DNA from: Rhodoferax sp.
Lineage (GTDB): Bacteria; Pseudomonadota; Gammaproteobacteria; Burkholderiales; Burkholderiaceae_C
Length of the DNA: 54,598 bases
NCBI GenBank assembly: GCA_013791765.1
Contig: VMTC01000031.1
Coordinates: 1 to 54,598 of the forward strand
Direction: 5' to 3'
The notes under the pieces were generated by a model. It was given only the letters and a program-made list of their open reading frames with translations. It did not search any database and had not been told where the DNA came from. Made by a program: the position numbers and the translations under genes. This document shows positions 7,897 through 18,523 of the stretch, one piece after another. Position 1 is the stretch's first letter, and each line of letters starts with the position of its first letter.

Positions 7897-7926
7897 ATGG
7901 GTTACAGCAAAACTGCTGTAACCCAT
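7897..7926 (-). terminator. Rho-independent terminator downstream of tRNA-Pro
   Basis: A perfect 13-bp inverted repeat (ATGGGTTACAGCA at 7897-7909 and its complement at 7914-7926, 4-base loop). On the minus strand it is followed by TTTTGTTTG. It lies 9 bases past the encoded CCA of tRNA-Pro and should end the ispB/tRNA transcript. It could also stop read-through from hsdR on the + strand, though the T-tract there is weaker. Confidence 0.8.
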
Positions 7927-7935
7927 TAATTTGTC

Positions 7936-8012
<77 letters not shown>

Positions 8013-8040
8013 AAATTTCTGTTGTTTATTGCCTGCGGTT

Positions 8041-8991
8041 TTATGACTGGCGCTGCAACAACTGAGTCGCTAATTGTAGCAAACAGTCGCTGTGCGGACC
8101 GGCCGGCAGTTGCTTGGCGGCGGCGATGGCGCGTTGCGCTTCCTGGGTTGCGGCCAGGCGGGCCACATCGAGTGCACCGGTCGTTTTGACGATGTCGACG
8201 ACTTGATCGAGCATGGCCACGCCGCCGGTCTCAATTGCCTCCTTGATGAGCGCGCTTTGGCTGGCAGTGCCGCGTTGCATGGCGGCAATCAAAGGCAGCG
8301 TGGTCTTGCCTTCACGCAGATCGTCGCCCAGGTTCTTGCCCATGACGGCCGCCTCGCCGGTGTAGTCAAGCACGTCGTCAATCACCTGGAAAGCGGTGCC
8401 CAGCGCCTGACCATAGTCGGCGCAGATTTCTTCCAGTTCAGGCGAGCTGCCGGCCAGAATCGCACCAACTCGGGCGCTGGCCTCAAACAGTTTGGCGGTT
8501 TTGGAACGAATCACCTGCAGGTAGCCGGCTTCATCGAGCTCGGCGTTGTGCATGTTCATCAATTGCTGCACCTCGCCTTCGGCAATCACGTTGGTGGCGT
8601 CAGCCAGCACCTGCATGATGCGCATGTTTTGCGCATCCACCATCATCTGAAAGCAGCGCGAATATAAAAAGTCGCCGACCAACACACTGGCGGCGTTGCC
8701 AAAGGTCTCGTTGGCCGTTGGGTTGCCGCGCCGCAGGGACGAATCGTCCACCACGTCGTCGTGCAGCAAGGTGGATGTGTGGATGAACTCCACCACGGCC
8801 GCCAGGTTGAAGCGTTGCGCGCCTTTGAACCCGAGCGCGCCACAAACCAGCAGCAGCAGGGCAGGGCGCAGACGCTTACCACCCGCTGCAATGATGTAGC
8901 GCGCGACTTGGCCAACCAGTGGCACCCCGGAGTCAAGTCGCAGGGCAATGACCTGATCAACTTCACGCATGTCTTGCGCAATGACTGACAT
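8041..8991 (-). CDS. ispB: Octaprenyl/polyprenyl diphosphate synthase
   Basis: A trans-isoprenyl diphosphate synthase that adds isopentenyl units to make the side chain of ubiquinone. The first aspartate-rich motif is [15 protein letters not shown] (DDxxD) and the second is [24 protein letters not shown] near the N-terminus binds isopentenyl diphosphate. About 316 residues from the ATG at 8991, within the usual range; a TTG at 9024 would add 11 residues (MQVNPSSPNPS). Neither start has a strong ribosome binding site. The gene is divergent from rplU, as is common in proteobacteria. It fits functionally with ubiE, ubiJ and ubiB further along. Confidence 0.92.
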   Translation of the reverse strand: MSVIAQDMREVDQVIALRLDSGVPLVGQVARYIIAAGGKRLRPALLLLVCGALGFKGAQRFNLAAVVEFIHTSTLLHDDVVDDSSLRRGNPTANETFGNAASVLVGDFLYSRCFQMMVDAQNMRIMQVLADATNVIAEGEVQQLMNMHNAELDEAGYLQVIRSKTAKLFEASARVGAILAGSSPELEEICADYGQALGTAFQVIDDVLDYTGEAAVMGKNLGDDLREGKTTLPLIAAMQRGTASQSALIKEAIETGGVAMLDQVVDIVKTTGALDVARLAATQEAQRAIAAAKQLPAGPHSDCLLQLATQLLQRQS

Positions 8992-9094
8992 GGAAGGGTT
9001 GGGGCTCGATGGATTAACTTGCAAGACAAATGACCAGTTGTGTGCGCGGATTATAGAAAGGTGGCGCTGCTGAAAATGGGGCTCAATGGGGTGG

Positions 9095-9123
9095 TGGATG
9101 CTGCCAGGCCCCTATGTTATAGT
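9095..9123 (+). promoter_or_regulatory. Candidate sigma-70 promoter for rplU-rpmA
   Basis: TATAGT at 9118-9123 resembles a -10 box, with TGGATG at 9095-9100 as a weak -35 box and a 17-base spacer. The position, 50 bases upstream of the rplU start in the ispB-rplU divergent gap, is plausible. Only three of six -35 positions match consensus, so this is tentative. Confidence 0.4.
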
Positions 9124-9172
9124 AACGGGCTCTGCGAAAATCCGTTTGCAGAGCTAAATTCAAGAGGTCAAC

Positions 9173-9484
9173 ATGTACGCGGTCATAAAAACCGGCGGCA
9201 AGCAATATCGAGTTGCAGCCGGCGAAAAAATTAAAGTAGAACAGATTGCTGCGGACGTAGGCCAAGAGATTGTGTTCAACGAGGTTCTGGCGGTCGGCAA
9301 CGGCGCAGAACTGAAAGTTGGCACGCCCTTGGTGTCCGGCGCAACGGTCAGTGTCACGGTTCTGGCACACGGCAAGCACGACAAGGTCAGCATCTTCAAG
9401 ATGCGCCGTCGCAAGCATTATCAAAAGCGCCAGGGGCATCGTCAGCAGTTCACTGAACTGCTAGTCAATACCATCTCTGCATAA
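9173..9484 (+). CDS. rplU: 50S ribosomal protein L21
   Basis: 103 residues, the normal length. [20 protein letters not shown] and the C-terminal [19 protein letters not shown] are diagnostic of bL21, which binds 23S rRNA in the large subunit. The start has AGAGG six bases upstream (about 9162-9166). It is the first gene of the conserved rplU-rpmA-obgE order, with rpmA only 11 bases on. Confidence 0.98.
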   Translation: MYAVIKTGGKQYRVAAGEKIKVEQIAADVGQEIVFNEVLAVGNGAELKVGTPLVSGATVSVTVLAHGKHDKVSIFKMRRRKHYQKRQGHRQQFTELLVNTISA

Positions 9485-9495
9485 GGACAACGGTC

Positions 9496-9753
9496 ATGGC
9501 ACATAAAAAAGGCGGCGGCTCTACGCACAATGGGCGCGACTCCAAGCCCAAGATGCTCGGTGTGAAGAAATTCGGTGGCGAGTTGGTCAGCGCAGGCGCA
9601 ATCATCGTGCGTCAACGTGGCACCAAGTTCCACCCCGGCACCAATGTCGGCATCGGCAAGGATCACACCTTGTTTGCGCTGGTGGACGGCCATGTGGCCT
9701 TTACCACCAAAGGCGCCATGAACAAGTCGACCGTGAACGTTGCAACGGCCTAA
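9496..9753 (+). CDS. rpmA: 50S ribosomal protein L27
   Basis: 85 residues starting [20 protein letters not shown], the flexible N-terminal tail of bL27 that reaches the peptidyl transferase centre. The rest ([20 protein letters not shown], then [20 protein letters not shown]) is typical. AAGGA lies 11 bases before the ATG. It is followed by a terminator hairpin before obgE, so ribosomal protein expression is probably partly uncoupled from the GTPase gene. Confidence 0.98.
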   Translation: MAHKKGGGSTHNGRDSKPKMLGVKKFGGELVSAGAIIVRQRGTKFHPGTNVGIGKDHTLFALVDGHVAFTTKGAMNKSTVNVATA

Positions 9754-9777
9754 GGCCTGGCCAATGCTCCTCCAAGA

Positions 9778-9805
9778 CCCTGCGCATGGCGCGGGGTTTT
9801 TTATT
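9778..9805 (+). terminator. Rho-independent terminator after rpmA
   Basis: Stem CCCTGCGC (9778-9785), loop ATG, stem GCGCGGGG (9789-9796), followed by TTTTTTATTT. All eight positions pair, one as G-U. It lies 24 bases past the rpmA stop and would end or attenuate the rplU-rpmA transcript ahead of obgE. Confidence 0.8.
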
Positions 9806-9851
9806 TGTAAAACGAGCCCTTGTGGGACAGACCAAGAGATACACGAAGTGA

Positions 9852-10949
<1,098 letters not shown>

Positions 10950-10950
10950 C

Positions 10951-11012
10951 GCAAATAATTGCTACATATTAAATAGCTACTGACCCAGTTTATACGTGGG
11001 CTAGAGGCCAAA
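10951..11012 (+). repeat. Comamonadaceae AT-rich repeat, copy c
   Basis: Fills the obgE-proB gap: AATAATTGCTACATATTAAA, TAGCTACTGACCCAGTTTAT, ACGTGGGCTAGAGGCCAAAA. It contains the full ACGTGGGCTAGAGGC core just before the proB ATG, so the proB leader is made almost entirely of this repeat. Confidence 0.75.
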
Positions 11013-12149
11013 ATGACTAAAAAGTTTGCATCGGTGGTGTTGCGTGATGCCAAGCGCATCGTGGTCAAGGTCGGCTCCAGCCTGGTCACCAACGAGGGCC
11101 GTGGCCTGGACGAAGCCGCCATTGGCGAGTGGTGCCGCCAGATCGCCCTGCTGGTGCAGGGCAAGCGTGAAGTCATCATGGTCTCCAGCGGTGCCGTGGC
11201 CGAAGGCATGAAGCGCCTGGGCTGGGCCACGCGCCCGCATCTCATCCACGAACTGCAGGCCGCCGCTGCCGTCGGTCAGATGGGGCTGGCGCAAATGTAC
11301 GAGACCAAGCTGCGTGAAAACGGCTTGGGCAGCGCACAAGTGCTGCTCACGCACGCTGATCTGGCCGACCGGGAGCGTTACCTCAATGCGCGCTCGACGC
11401 TGTTGACCTTGTTAAAGCTGGGCGTGCTGCCGGTGATCAACGAGAACGACACGGTTGTCAACGACGAAATCAAGTTTGGTGACAACGACACGCTGGGCGC
11501 GCTGGTGGCCAACCTGGTTGAGGCCGATGCGCTGGTCATCTTGACGGATCAAAAAGGACTCTTCACGGCGGACCCGCGCAAGGAGGCGTCGGCCACCTTT
11601 GTGCACGAGGCCAAGGCCGGTGACCCGGCTCTGGAGGCGATGGCCGGCGGCGCGGGCTCCAGCCTGGGGCGCGGCGGCATGATCACCAAAATACTGGCGG
11701 CCAAGCGCGCAGCCGGCTCCGGTGCCTCGACCGTGATCGCCTGGGGCCGTGAGCCCGATGCGCTGGTGCGCCTGGTTCAAGGCGAGTCGATCGGCACGCT
11801 GCTGGTGGCGCAGACCCAGAAGACGCAAGCGCGCAAACAATGGATTGCCGACCACTTGCAGTTGCGCGGCTCGGTGACGGTGGACGGCGGTGCTGTGGTC
11901 AAACTGCGCGATGAGGGCAAAAGCCTCCTGCCAATCGGCATGACGGCCGTGGCGGGCGACTTTTCACGCGGTGACGTGATCGCAATCCGCGCGGCTGACG
12001 GCACCGAGATGGCGCGCGGCCTGGCCAACTACGCTGCGATCGAGGCCAGACTCATCTGTCGAAAGTCATCAACGGAATTTGAAAAACTGTTGGGCTACGC
12101 GGCTGAGCCGGAGATGGTGCACCGGGACAATTTGGTGTTAAGCCGCTAA
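11013..12149 (+). CDS. proB: Glutamate 5-kinase
   Basis: 378 residues. It phosphorylates glutamate in the first step of proline synthesis. The amino-acid kinase domain begins [20 protein letters not shown], with [15 protein letters not shown] near residue 52, [18 protein letters not shown] near 147 and a [13 protein letters not shown] segment near 218. A C-terminal PUA domain covers about residues 285-365 ([20 protein letters not shown]). Feedback inhibition by proline is known for the family. It follows obgE, an order seen in other betaproteobacteria, although proA is not nearby. Confidence 0.97.
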   Translation: MTKKFASVVLRDAKRIVVKVGSSLVTNEGRGLDEAAIGEWCRQIALLVQGKREVIMVSSGAVAEGMKRLGWATRPHLIHELQAAAAVGQMGLAQMYETKLRENGLGSAQVLLTHADLADRERYLNARSTLLTLLKLGVLPVINENDTVVNDEIKFGDNDTLGALVANLVEADALVILTDQKGLFTADPRKEASATFVHEAKAGDPALEAMAGGAGSSLGRGGMITKILAAKRAAGSGASTVIAWGREPDALVRLVQGESIGTLLVAQTQKTQARKQWIADHLQLRGSVTVDGGAVVKLRDEGKSLLPIGMTAVAGDFSRGDVIAIRAADGTEMARGLANYAAIEARLICRKSSTEFEKLLGYAAEPEMVHRDNLVLSR

Positions 12150-12167
12150 GCCTGCACCACTGAACAC

Positions 12168-12185
12168 AGCGTTGGGGTCAACGCT
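12168..12185. terminator. Small hairpin at the convergent proB / CNP1-like junction
   Basis: AGCGTTG-gggt-CAACGCT forms a perfect 7-bp hairpin between two converging genes and overlaps the stop of the 12178-12678 gene. There is no clear T-tract, so it is at best a weak bidirectional terminator. Confidence 0.3.
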
Positions 12186-12678
12186 CCGGCACCGGCGCCG
12201 GGCTTTTCAAAGCTCGCACGATGTCGGCCGCCGAACGGGCTGGCATCGCACGACCATCACACGCGCCTTGCCGGGCCAACGCCATCGCATGGCGGGACGG
12301 CTGGTTGTCGTTGAGCGCCTGCCACTGCGGCTCTTTCACGGCAGACCAGCGGCCAATGGTGCTGTACCTGGCATAGGTTTTGACTTCGCCGCTGGCACAG
12401 CGAATGCCTTCGTACATCGCGCTGATGGAACCCGTGGCATTTTTGGCCACCATCACATAACGCACGATGCCGTCCGGCGTAATGGCCAAAGTGGCTGGGT
12501 CAACGCCAAAGCGCAGCGTGACGTAGCTCGGCATGTCCACTGGTACCAAACGGTCCGGGTTGAAAGCCGGAGGCGGCGGCGCTTCGCTTTCTGTCCAGTC
12601 GGGCTTATCCACAACCTGGGCTCCGCTACCGACGGCCAGCAGCATGAGGCCAAGCCCGAGCAAGTTCTTAAATTTCAT
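12178..12678 (-). CDS. CNP1-like family exported protein
   Basis: 167 residues from the ATG at 12678. A signal peptide is evident ([20 protein letters not shown], then QVVDKPDW), so the product is probably periplasmic. The body with [20 protein letters not shown] and [20 protein letters not shown] matches my memory of CNP1-like proteins (PF08750), found mainly in betaproteobacteria and of unknown function. The longer frame to 12786 would bury the signal peptide. Its start overlaps the end of rppH by 11 bases, so the two are probably co-transcribed. It converges with proB. Confidence 0.75.
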   Translation of the reverse strand: MKFKNLLGLGLMLLAVGSGAQVVDKPDWTESEAPPPPAFNPDRLVPVDMPSYVTLRFGVDPATLAITPDGIVRYVMVAKNATGSISAMYEGIRCASGEVKTYARYSTIGRWSAVKEPQWQALNDNQPSRHAMALARQGACDGRAMPARSAADIVRALKSPAPVPER

Positions 12679-13315
12679 GGGTTTTGTCGCTGGTATCCAG
12701 AACACGGATGGTCTGCTGATCGGGCTCGAATGAACCGCCCGGGGGAAGTGCGAAATTGGCACCCGGCAGGGCGTCAAAGCCTTCATCCGCGTCGTGCGGG
12801 CGCATGCCCTGGCGCAGGAATCGGTTTCTGATCTCGTGACGCGGCAGATAACGGGCCAACTCCGTCAGGGCCACCTCGTAGACGCCGCGCTTGAATTCCA
12901 CCACCGCGTCCAGTGGCACCCAGTAGTCGTTCCAGCGCCAGGCGTCGAACTCCGGGTGGCTGGTGGCGCGCAGGTTCAAATCCCAGTCGTGGCCCACCAG
13001 TTGCAGCAAGTACCAGATTTGCTTCTGGCCTTTGTAAAAGCCGCGTGCATCGCGGCGAATGTAGCGGTCTGGCACCTCATAGCGCAACCAGTCTCGGGTG
13101 CGGGCCACAATGCGAACGTGCTCACGCAAGAGCCCCACTTCTTCATGCAATTCACGAATCATGGCCTGTTCCGGCGTCTCACCCCGGTCAATGCCACCTT
13201 GCGGAAACTGCCAGGAGTGCGTGCGAATTCGCTTGCCCCAAAACACCTGATTTCTCTGGTTGAGCAGGACGATGCCGACGTTAGGCCTAAAGCCTTCGCG
13301 GTCAAGCATAATCAA
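12668..13315 (-). CDS. rppH: RNA pyrophosphohydrolase RppH
   Basis: A Nudix hydrolase that removes pyrophosphate from the 5' end of mRNA and so triggers RNase E decay. The Nudix box [20 protein letters not shown], then VGL, is intact. The N-terminus [20 protein letters not shown] and the sequence WQFPQGGI are diagnostic of RppH. There are 215 residues with a C-terminal extension ([20 protein letters not shown]) longer than in enteric forms. The ATG at 13309 (MLDREG) is the more usual start, two residues into the frame. It is divergent from proS. Part of the gap (13318-13335) is a perfect 8-bp inverted repeat CCCAATTT-TT-AAATTGGG. Confidence 0.95.
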   Translation of the reverse strand: MIMLDREGFRPNVGIVLLNQRNQVFWGKRIRTHSWQFPQGGIDRGETPEQAMIRELHEEVGLLREHVRIVARTRDWLRYEVPDRYIRRDARGFYKGQKQIWYLLQLVGHDWDLNLRATSHPEFDAWRWNDYWVPLDAVVEFKRGVYEVALTELARYLPRHEIRNRFLRQGMRPHDADEGFDALPGANFALPPGGSFEPDQQTIRVLDTSDKTHEI

Positions 13316-13401
13316 ACCCCAATTTTTAAATTGGGTCCATTATGCACAGCAAGCGCTGCGCTTCAAGGGGCGAAGCCCTTAGTCATTCCCGGATTTTTGC
13401 C

Positions 13402-15144
13402 ATGAAAGCCTCTCAATTCTTCATTTCCACCCTCAAGGAGGCCCCGGCCGACGCCGAAGTGGTCAGCCACAAGCTGATGACGCGCGCGGGCATGATCAAA
13501 AAGCTCGGCGCCGGCATCTACAGCCTGATGCCAATGGGCCTGCGGGTGGTGCGCAAGGTGGAGCAAATCGTACGCGAGGAAATGAACCGCGCCGGTGCCG
13601 TGGAGCTCAGCATGCCGGTGGTGCAGCCGGCTGAACTGTGGCAGGAGACCGGACGCTTTGAAAGCAATGGCCCGGAACTGCTGCGCATCAAGGACCGCCA
13701 TGGCCGCGATTTCGTGATCCAGCCCACCAGCGAAGAAGTGGTGACCGACATCGCGCGCCAGGAAATCAAAAGCTACAAGCAGTTACCAAAGAACTTCTAC
13801 CAGATACAGAGCAAATTCAGGGACGAACGCCGCCCGCGTTTCGGCTTGATGCGCGGGCGTGAATTCATCATGAAAGACGCCTACAGCTTTGACCGCGACC
13901 AGCTTGCTGCCAAGGCCAGCTACCAGGTGATGGCCGCAGCGTATCGGCGCATATTTGACCGCTTTGGCCTGAGCTACCGTGCCGTGGCAGCCGACAGCGG
14001 CGCCATTGGGGGCGATTTGAGCGAAGAGTTCCAGGTGATTGCCGCCACCGGCGAGGATGCCATCGTCTACTGCCCGAGCAGCGACTACGCCGCCAACATG
14101 GAAAAAGCCGAGGCGCTGGCCCCCCATGGCCCACGGCTGGCCCCAGCGCAGGCCTTCGCCAAGACCCCCACACCGGGCAAAAGCACCTGCTTTGATGTCG
14201 CTGAACTGCTGGGTGTGCCACTGCAACACACCGTCAAGTCATTGGTGCTGGCCACCGACACGCTGGGCAAGGATGGCGAGATTGTCAAGACCCAGGTCTG
14301 GCTGCTGCTGCTGCGTGGCGACCACGACATGAACGAGGTCAAGGTCGGCAAGCTGCCCGGACTGGCAGCTTTCCGCTTTGCCACGGAGCCCGAAATTGAG
14401 GCGCACTTTGGCTGCCTGCCGGGTTATCTGGGCCCGATCGGTTTGAAGAAGCCGGTCAACCTGGTGGTGGACCGCGAGGTGGCGCTCATGAGTGACTGGA
14501 TTTGTGGCGCCAACGAGCCTGACTTTCACATGACCGGCGTCAACTGGGGCCGCGACCTGCCCGAGCCCGACATGGTGGCGGACTTGCGCAACGTGGTGGC
14601 GGGCGACGCCTCCCCGGACGGCCAGGGTGTGCTGGCGATCGAGCGTGGCATTGAAATCGGCCATGTGTTTTACCTCGGCACCAAATACAGCCAGGCCATG
14701 AACGCCACTTTTCTGGACGTCAACGGCAAGCCGCAGTTCATGGAAATGGGCTGCTACGGCATCGGCATCACGCGCCTGCCGGCTGCTGCCATTGAGCAAA
14801 ACCATGACGAGCGCGGCATCATCTGGCCCGACGCCTTGGCGCCCTTTACCGTGGTGCTGTGCCCGATCAGCCCGGAGCGCTTTCCGGATGTCAAGGCCGC
14901 TTCCGATAAGCTGTACGACGAGCTGCTTGCCGCCGGTGTCGATGTGATTCTGGACGACCGTGGCGAGCGCCCGGGCGCCATGTTTGCCGACTGGGAGTTG
15001 ATTGGCGTGCCGCACCGCGTCACGATTGGCGACCGGGGCCTCAAAGCGGGCGAGGTCGAATACCAGCATCGCCGCGATGGGGTGGCCACCACAGTGCCTG
15101 CGAGCGACATCTTTAGCCTGCTGCAAACCAAATTGAAAGCCTGA
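13402..15144 (+). CDS. proS: Prolyl-tRNA synthetase
   Basis: 580 residues from ATG 13402 ([20 protein letters not shown]); the frame opens at 13342 but the earlier residues are not family-like. This is the bacterial-type enzyme: class II motif 2 around [20 protein letters not shown], and the editing insertion (about residues 230-380) that clears Ala-tRNA(Pro). Motif 3 [18 protein letters not shown] is near 450, followed by an anticodon-binding domain. A small hairpin AAGGG-gcgaag-CCCTT (13365-13380) sits in its leader. The stop overlaps the next gene's ATG by one base. Confidence 0.97.
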   Translation: MKASQFFISTLKEAPADAEVVSHKLMTRAGMIKKLGAGIYSLMPMGLRVVRKVEQIVREEMNRAGAVELSMPVVQPAELWQETGRFESNGPELLRIKDRHGRDFVIQPTSEEVVTDIARQEIKSYKQLPKNFYQIQSKFRDERRPRFGLMRGREFIMKDAYSFDRDQLAAKASYQVMAAAYRRIFDRFGLSYRAVAADSGAIGGDLSEEFQVIAATGEDAIVYCPSSDYAANMEKAEALAPHGPRLAPAQAFAKTPTPGKSTCFDVAELLGVPLQHTVKSLVLATDTLGKDGEIVKTQVWLLLLRGDHDMNEVKVGKLPGLAAFRFATEPEIEAHFGCLPGYLGPIGLKKPVNLVVDREVALMSDWICGANEPDFHMTGVNWGRDLPEPDMVADLRNVVAGDASPDGQGVLAIERGIEIGHVFYLGTKYSQAMNATFLDVNGKPQFMEMGCYGIGITRLPAAAIEQNHDERGIIWPDALAPFTVVLCPISPERFPDVKAASDKLYDELLAAGVDVILDDRGERPGAMFADWELIGVPHRVTIGDRGLKAGEVEYQHRRDGVATTVPASDIFSLLQTKLKA

Positions 15145-15776
15145 TGCCGCCCGTGACATCGACTCTGCTTTCAAGGAGAAGCAGCCTCTCTTCACTGCTG
15201 GCAGGGCTTGGGCTGCTAGTGATCAGTGAGCCGTCAGATGCCGGGCGACAGATGGAGGAGCCGCTGGTGGACTCGGTGCGCAGCGCCTTGAGTTCAGCCA
15301 TTGCCAACCACGCGCCGCCAGTGCCGGAGTTCCCGGACACCGAGTCGCGCCTGGCTTACCTGCGCTGGCTCGGGGCCATGAGCGAGCGCTTGCGCAAGAA
15401 AAAGCCGGACTGGAATGTGCGCCGTGAGTTCCTGCAAACGATCTGGTATGAGAGCCGCCGGGCCGGGCTGGATCCGGCGTTGGTGCTGGGCCTGGTGCAA
15501 GTGGAGAGCAATTTTCGCAAGTTTGCCATCAGCAGCGTGGGCGCGCGCGGCTACATGCAGGTGATGCCGTTCTGGACGCGCGTGCTGGGCGATGGCGATG
15601 CCGGCAAGCTGTTTCACATGCAGACCAACCTGCGCTTTGGCTGCGTCATCCTGCGCCATTACCTCGACCGCGAACGCGGTGACCTGTTTCTGGCGCTGGG
15701 CCGCTACAACGGCTCGCGCGGCCGCGCGCCCTACCCCAACGCTGTATTCGGTGCCACCCGGCAGTGGCAAGGCTGA
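15144..15776 (+). CDS. Lytic transglycosylase, SLT domain
   Basis: 210 residues with an N-terminal hydrophobic stretch (SSLLAGLGLLVISEPSDA) that looks like a signal sequence. The SLT domain starts near residue 98, with catalytic Glu in LGLVQVESNFRKFAI and GARGYMQVMPFW following. It should cut peptidoglycan between MurNAc and GlcNAc in the periplasm. The ATG overlaps the proS stop by one base (TGATG), so translation is coupled. The proS-transglycosylase pairing is, to my knowledge, common in Comamonadaceae. The domain is short, so it may be a processive-independent Slt-like enzyme; which mlt subgroup it belongs to is unclear. Confidence 0.85.
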   Translation: MPPVTSTLLSRRSSLSSLLAGLGLLVISEPSDAGRQMEEPLVDSVRSALSSAIANHAPPVPEFPDTESRLAYLRWLGAMSERLRKKKPDWNVRREFLQTIWYESRRAGLDPALVLGLVQVESNFRKFAISSVGARGYMQVMPFWTRVLGDGDAGKLFHMQTNLRFGCVILRHYLDRERGDLFLALGRYNGSRGRAPYPNAVFGATRQWQG

Positions 15777-15782
15777 GCTGAC

Positions 15783-16109
15783 TTAAGCGGCTTTGGCCGC
15801 CAGCGCCTGCTGCAGTTCGCCGTTCTGGTACATCTCCATCATGATGTCAGCGCCGCCGATGAATTCGCCCTTGACGTAGAGCTGGGGAATGGTCGGCCAC
15901 TTGCTGTAGTCCTTGATGCCGGCACGAATTTCCTCGTCTTCGAGCACGTTGACGGTCTTGATGGCCTTCGGGTCGACGCCGCAGGCCTGCAAAATCTGGA
16001 TCGCGCGGCCGGAAAAACCACACTGGGGAAAGGCGGCGTTGCCCTTCATGAAGAGCAGCACCTCGTTGGATTTCACCAGTTCGTCAATGCGTTGTTGTGT
16101 GTCGCTCAT
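15783..16109 (-). CDS. grxD: Monothiol glutaredoxin, Grx4 type
   Basis: 108 residues. The monothiol active site CGFS is seen in FPQCGFSGRAIQIL, with MKGNAAFPQ just before, WPTIPQLYVKGEFIGGADIM and the C-terminal EMYQNGEL. Grx4-type proteins bind a [2Fe-2S] cluster with glutathione and deliver iron-sulfur clusters. It converges with the transglycosylase gene (6-base gap). In related genomes I recall grxD following hemA-prfA-prmC; here it lies 12 kb away from prmC. Confidence 0.95.
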   Translation of the reverse strand: MSDTQQRIDELVKSNEVLLFMKGNAAFPQCGFSGRAIQILQACGVDPKAIKTVNVLEDEEIRAGIKDYSKWPTIPQLYVKGEFIGGADIMMEMYQNGELQQALAAKAA

Positions 16110-16199
16110 GTCAGATAAATCCTTGAAAAAGAGGGATCGATTATTTCACCTTTGGGCACATCCCCGGACCCTTAACCTTGCCAGTGGCAGGGCTTGTAC

Positions 16200-16270
16200 T
16201 AAAATGCTATAAAAAATATAGCTACATATTCTTTATTCATGTGGGCTAGAGCCAGATTTACTATAAAAAT
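16200..16270 (+). repeat. Comamonadaceae AT-rich repeat, copy d (best match)
   Basis: TAAAATGCTATAAAAAATAT, AGCTACATATTCTTTATTCA, TGTGGGCTAGAGCCAGATTT, ACTATAAAAATACC. It has every part of the family pattern, including the intact GTGGGCTAGAGCC core and the CTATAAAAAT tail. It lies between grxD and slyD. Confidence 0.8.
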
Positions 16271-16314
16271 ACCCGCAATCCGGCGGCCACAGTCAATTTT
16301 GGAGGTATCCGCCG

Positions 16315-16839
16315 ATGGGCGAAAATAGCGCCTTGATCATGAGCACCAACACAGGCACAGCTATGAAAATTGGAAAAAACACCGCAGTCACCTTGCGCTA
16401 CAAGCTCAGCGACCGCCTGGGCAAACTGCTTGAGCAAAGCCAGGAGCCGATGGTTTACCTGCACGGCGGCTACGACAACACCTTCCCAAAGCTCGAAGCC
16501 GCGCTCGAAGGCCAAATGCCAGGGTTCCAGACCACGCTCGACCTGGAGCCGCAAGATGCTTTTGGCCTGCGCGACGAAAGCCTGGTGCAGACCATCCCCA
16601 AGAGCCAGTTTCCACCGGGCGTCAAGGTGGGCGGGCAGCTCGAAGGCCGGGGTGAAGATGGCCACGCGCAGGCCTTTACTGTCATGAAGATCAAGGGCGA
16701 CACGGTCATGCTGGACGGCAACCACGCGCTGGCGGGCAAGGCCTTGCGCCTAAGCGTCACCGTGGCCGAAGTCCGCCCCGCCTCGCCCGAAGAGATCACG
16801 CACCGCCACGTGCATGGCGAGCATGGGCATCATCATTGA
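16315..16839 (+). CDS. slyD: SlyD-like FKBP-type peptidyl-prolyl isomerase
   Basis: 174 residues. Start taken at ATG 16315 because GGAGGT (16301-16306) sits eight bases upstream. The internal ATGs at 16339 and 16363 lack such a site, although family similarity begins near MKIGKNTAVTLRYKLSDR. FKBP features are YLHGGYDNTFPKLEAALEGQ and the inserted chaperone flap (about residues 80-140). The His-rich tail HRHVHGEHGHHH could bind nickel, as in SlyD. It acts as a proline isomerase and chaperone and may take part in metal-centre assembly. It is the only + gene among the minus-strand genes around it. Confidence 0.9.
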   Translation: MGENSALIMSTNTGTAMKIGKNTAVTLRYKLSDRLGKLLEQSQEPMVYLHGGYDNTFPKLEAALEGQMPGFQTTLDLEPQDAFGLRDESLVQTIPKSQFPPGVKVGGQLEGRGEDGHAQAFTVMKIKGDTVMLDGNHALAGKALRLSVTVAEVRPASPEEITHRHVHGEHGHHH

Positions 16840-16873
16840 CGGCAATGCCTGAACGGCAGGCCTGAGTCCCCTC

Positions 16874-16976
16874 ATTCCATTTCCATATCAATCCGACACG
16901 TTGTTGCTTCGCCTTGCCGTACGTCTGTACTGTCTGCGGCTTCGCGCCTAGTGTCGTATCGATCTGGAAACGGAAT
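16874..16976. repeat. Long imperfect inverted repeat between slyD and the antiporter
   Basis: Left arm 16874-16899 (ATTCCATTTCCATATCAATC, CGACAC) and right arm 16951-16976 (GTGTCGTATCGATCTGGAAA, CGGAAT) are complementary at 22 of 26 positions, with a 51-base GC-rich loop. The right arm ends at the antiporter stop codon. There is no T-tract, so it is not an ordinary terminator. It may be a palindromic repeat or a structured 3' end. Confidence 0.6.
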
Positions 16977-18439
16977 CACTCGTCCAGGCTGAGCCCGAGG
17001 CTTGAAATCCTGCCTGCGATCAGCTTGCGCACGATGAGCGTGGCGCTGCCCAGGCGCACACGGTCCCCGGCAATGGGCGGTCGTCCCAGTTCGCCGGCCA
17101 TCCAGTCGCCCAGCGCCTGGGAAATCTCGGGCGGCGCCGGCAAACCGTAGAAGGCGCACAGCGGCCCCACCGGCATCGCCGGGTCCAGCGCGAAGTCGCC
17201 GAAAACGGCGCGCACCTGTTTTTCGTCTCCGGGATCGGGCAGCGCCACGCCAAGCCGACGTGCCACCGCGCCAATGGTGCTGCCCTGCAGCAAGAGCGAC
17301 ACCAGCACCACCACAAAGGCCACATTGAACAGCAGGTGGGCCTGCGGCAGGCCCGCCAGCAGTGGAAACAGCGCCAGCACAATCGGTACCGCGCCGCGCA
17401 GACCAACCCAGGAGATGAACCAGGTCTCCCGCGCCGTGAAGCGCAGCGGTGCCAGGCACAGCCAGACCGCCACCGGGCGCGCAATGAACATCAGGCTCAG
17501 GGCTACAGCCAGCGCAGGCAGGAGCGTGGGCAGCAATGACGAGGGCGTGACCAACAGCCCCAGCAACAAAAACATGCCGGCCTGCGCCAGCCAGGCGTAG
17601 CCGTCCATCGCCGCCAGCGTCGGCGTGACGGCCGCGCTGGCCCGGTTCGCCACGATCAGGCCAAACAAGTACACCGCCAGAAAGCCCGAACCCCCGATCA
17701 GGCCGGTCGAGGCGAACACCGCGAGCCCCCCGGTGCACAGCAACAGCGCCAGGATGCCTCCGCCAGCGTCCTTGCCCGCCAGGCGATTGAGCAGCGCCGC
17801 CATGGCGAAGCCGCTGCCCAGACCGAGCAGCGTGCCCCAGCCGAACTGCTGCAGGAAGGACCATGCCAGTGTCGTCCACATGGACCCCGATCCCAGTGTT
17901 GTCGTGGCCGTCGCCAGGGTGATGAAAGTCAGCGTCAGGTACACCGCCATCGGGTCATTCACGCCGGACTCGATCTCCAGCGTCGCCGCCACGCGTTCGT
18001 TCAGACTCACCCCCGAGCGCGTGAGCAGGGCGAACACCGCGGCCGCATCGGTGGATCCGACGATGGCCCCGAGCAGCAGCGCCGTGGGCCAATCGAGTCC
18101 GACGAACAGCACCCCTGCCAGCGCCGTCAGCAGCGTGCACACGACGACGCCGACCGTGGCGAGCAGGAAGGCAGGTTTGAGACCGGTTCTGAATGTGGTG
18201 AACGCGGTGCGCAGACCCCCGTCCAGCAAGATGATCGCGAGCGCCACGTTGCCGACCCAAAAGCCCAGCCGGAAGTCGTCAAAGCGGTAGCCGCCAATGC
18301 CGTCTTCGCCGGCGAGAAGCCCGGCCAGCAGGAAAACCAGCAAGAATGAAAAGCCGATGCGTGCGGAAAACAGGCCGGTCAGCACACTCGCGAATACCAG
18401 TGCCGAGACTGCGAATAAAGGAAGGTTGACGAAGTCCAT
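16976..18439 (-). CDS. nhaP2: K+/H+ antiporter NhaP2/CvrA family
   Basis: 487 residues from ATG 18439 (MDFVNLPLFAVSALVFASVL); a GTG five codons upstream is possible. A CPA1/NhaP-type antiporter with about 12 transmembrane segments. The conserved membrane core includes AGLLAGEDGIGGYRF, GAIVGSTDAAAVFALLTRSG and the ND motif in ESGVNDPMAVYLTL. The C-terminal cytoplasmic domain after residue 390 (DEKQVRAVFGDFALD, then GDRVRLGSATLIVRK) resembles the transporter-associated CorC/HlyC domain of CvrA. It should exchange potassium for protons at the inner membrane. A minus-strand frame at 16872-17879 is only a shadow of this gene. Confidence 0.88.
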   Translation of the reverse strand: MDFVNLPLFAVSALVFASVLTGLFSARIGFSFLLVFLLAGLLAGEDGIGGYRFDDFRLGFWVGNVALAIILLDGGLRTAFTTFRTGLKPAFLLATVGVVVCTLLTALAGVLFVGLDWPTALLLGAIVGSTDAAAVFALLTRSGVSLNERVAATLEIESGVNDPMAVYLTLTFITLATATTTLGSGSMWTTLAWSFLQQFGWGTLLGLGSGFAMAALLNRLAGKDAGGGILALLLCTGGLAVFASTGLIGGSGFLAVYLFGLIVANRASAAVTPTLAAMDGYAWLAQAGMFLLLGLLVTPSSLLPTLLPALAVALSLMFIARPVAVWLCLAPLRFTARETWFISWVGLRGAVPIVLALFPLLAGLPQAHLLFNVAFVVVLVSLLLQGSTIGAVARRLGVALPDPGDEKQVRAVFGDFALDPAMPVGPLCAFYGLPAPPEISQALGDWMAGELGRPPIAGDRVRLGSATLIVRKLIAGRISSLGLSLDE

Positions 18440-18523
18440 GCAGGTAGTATCCACGACCCGCCGAAAAGGCGCAAAAGGTCTTTGCCAGGAAAATCAGCGC
18501 TTACGCGGCGCTCTTCTGAGCGC

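Noticed and set aside
16872-17879. 335-codon minus-strand frame
   Set aside because: It is a shadow of the antiporter in another frame; its translation is rich in Gly, Ala and Arg without any family motif.
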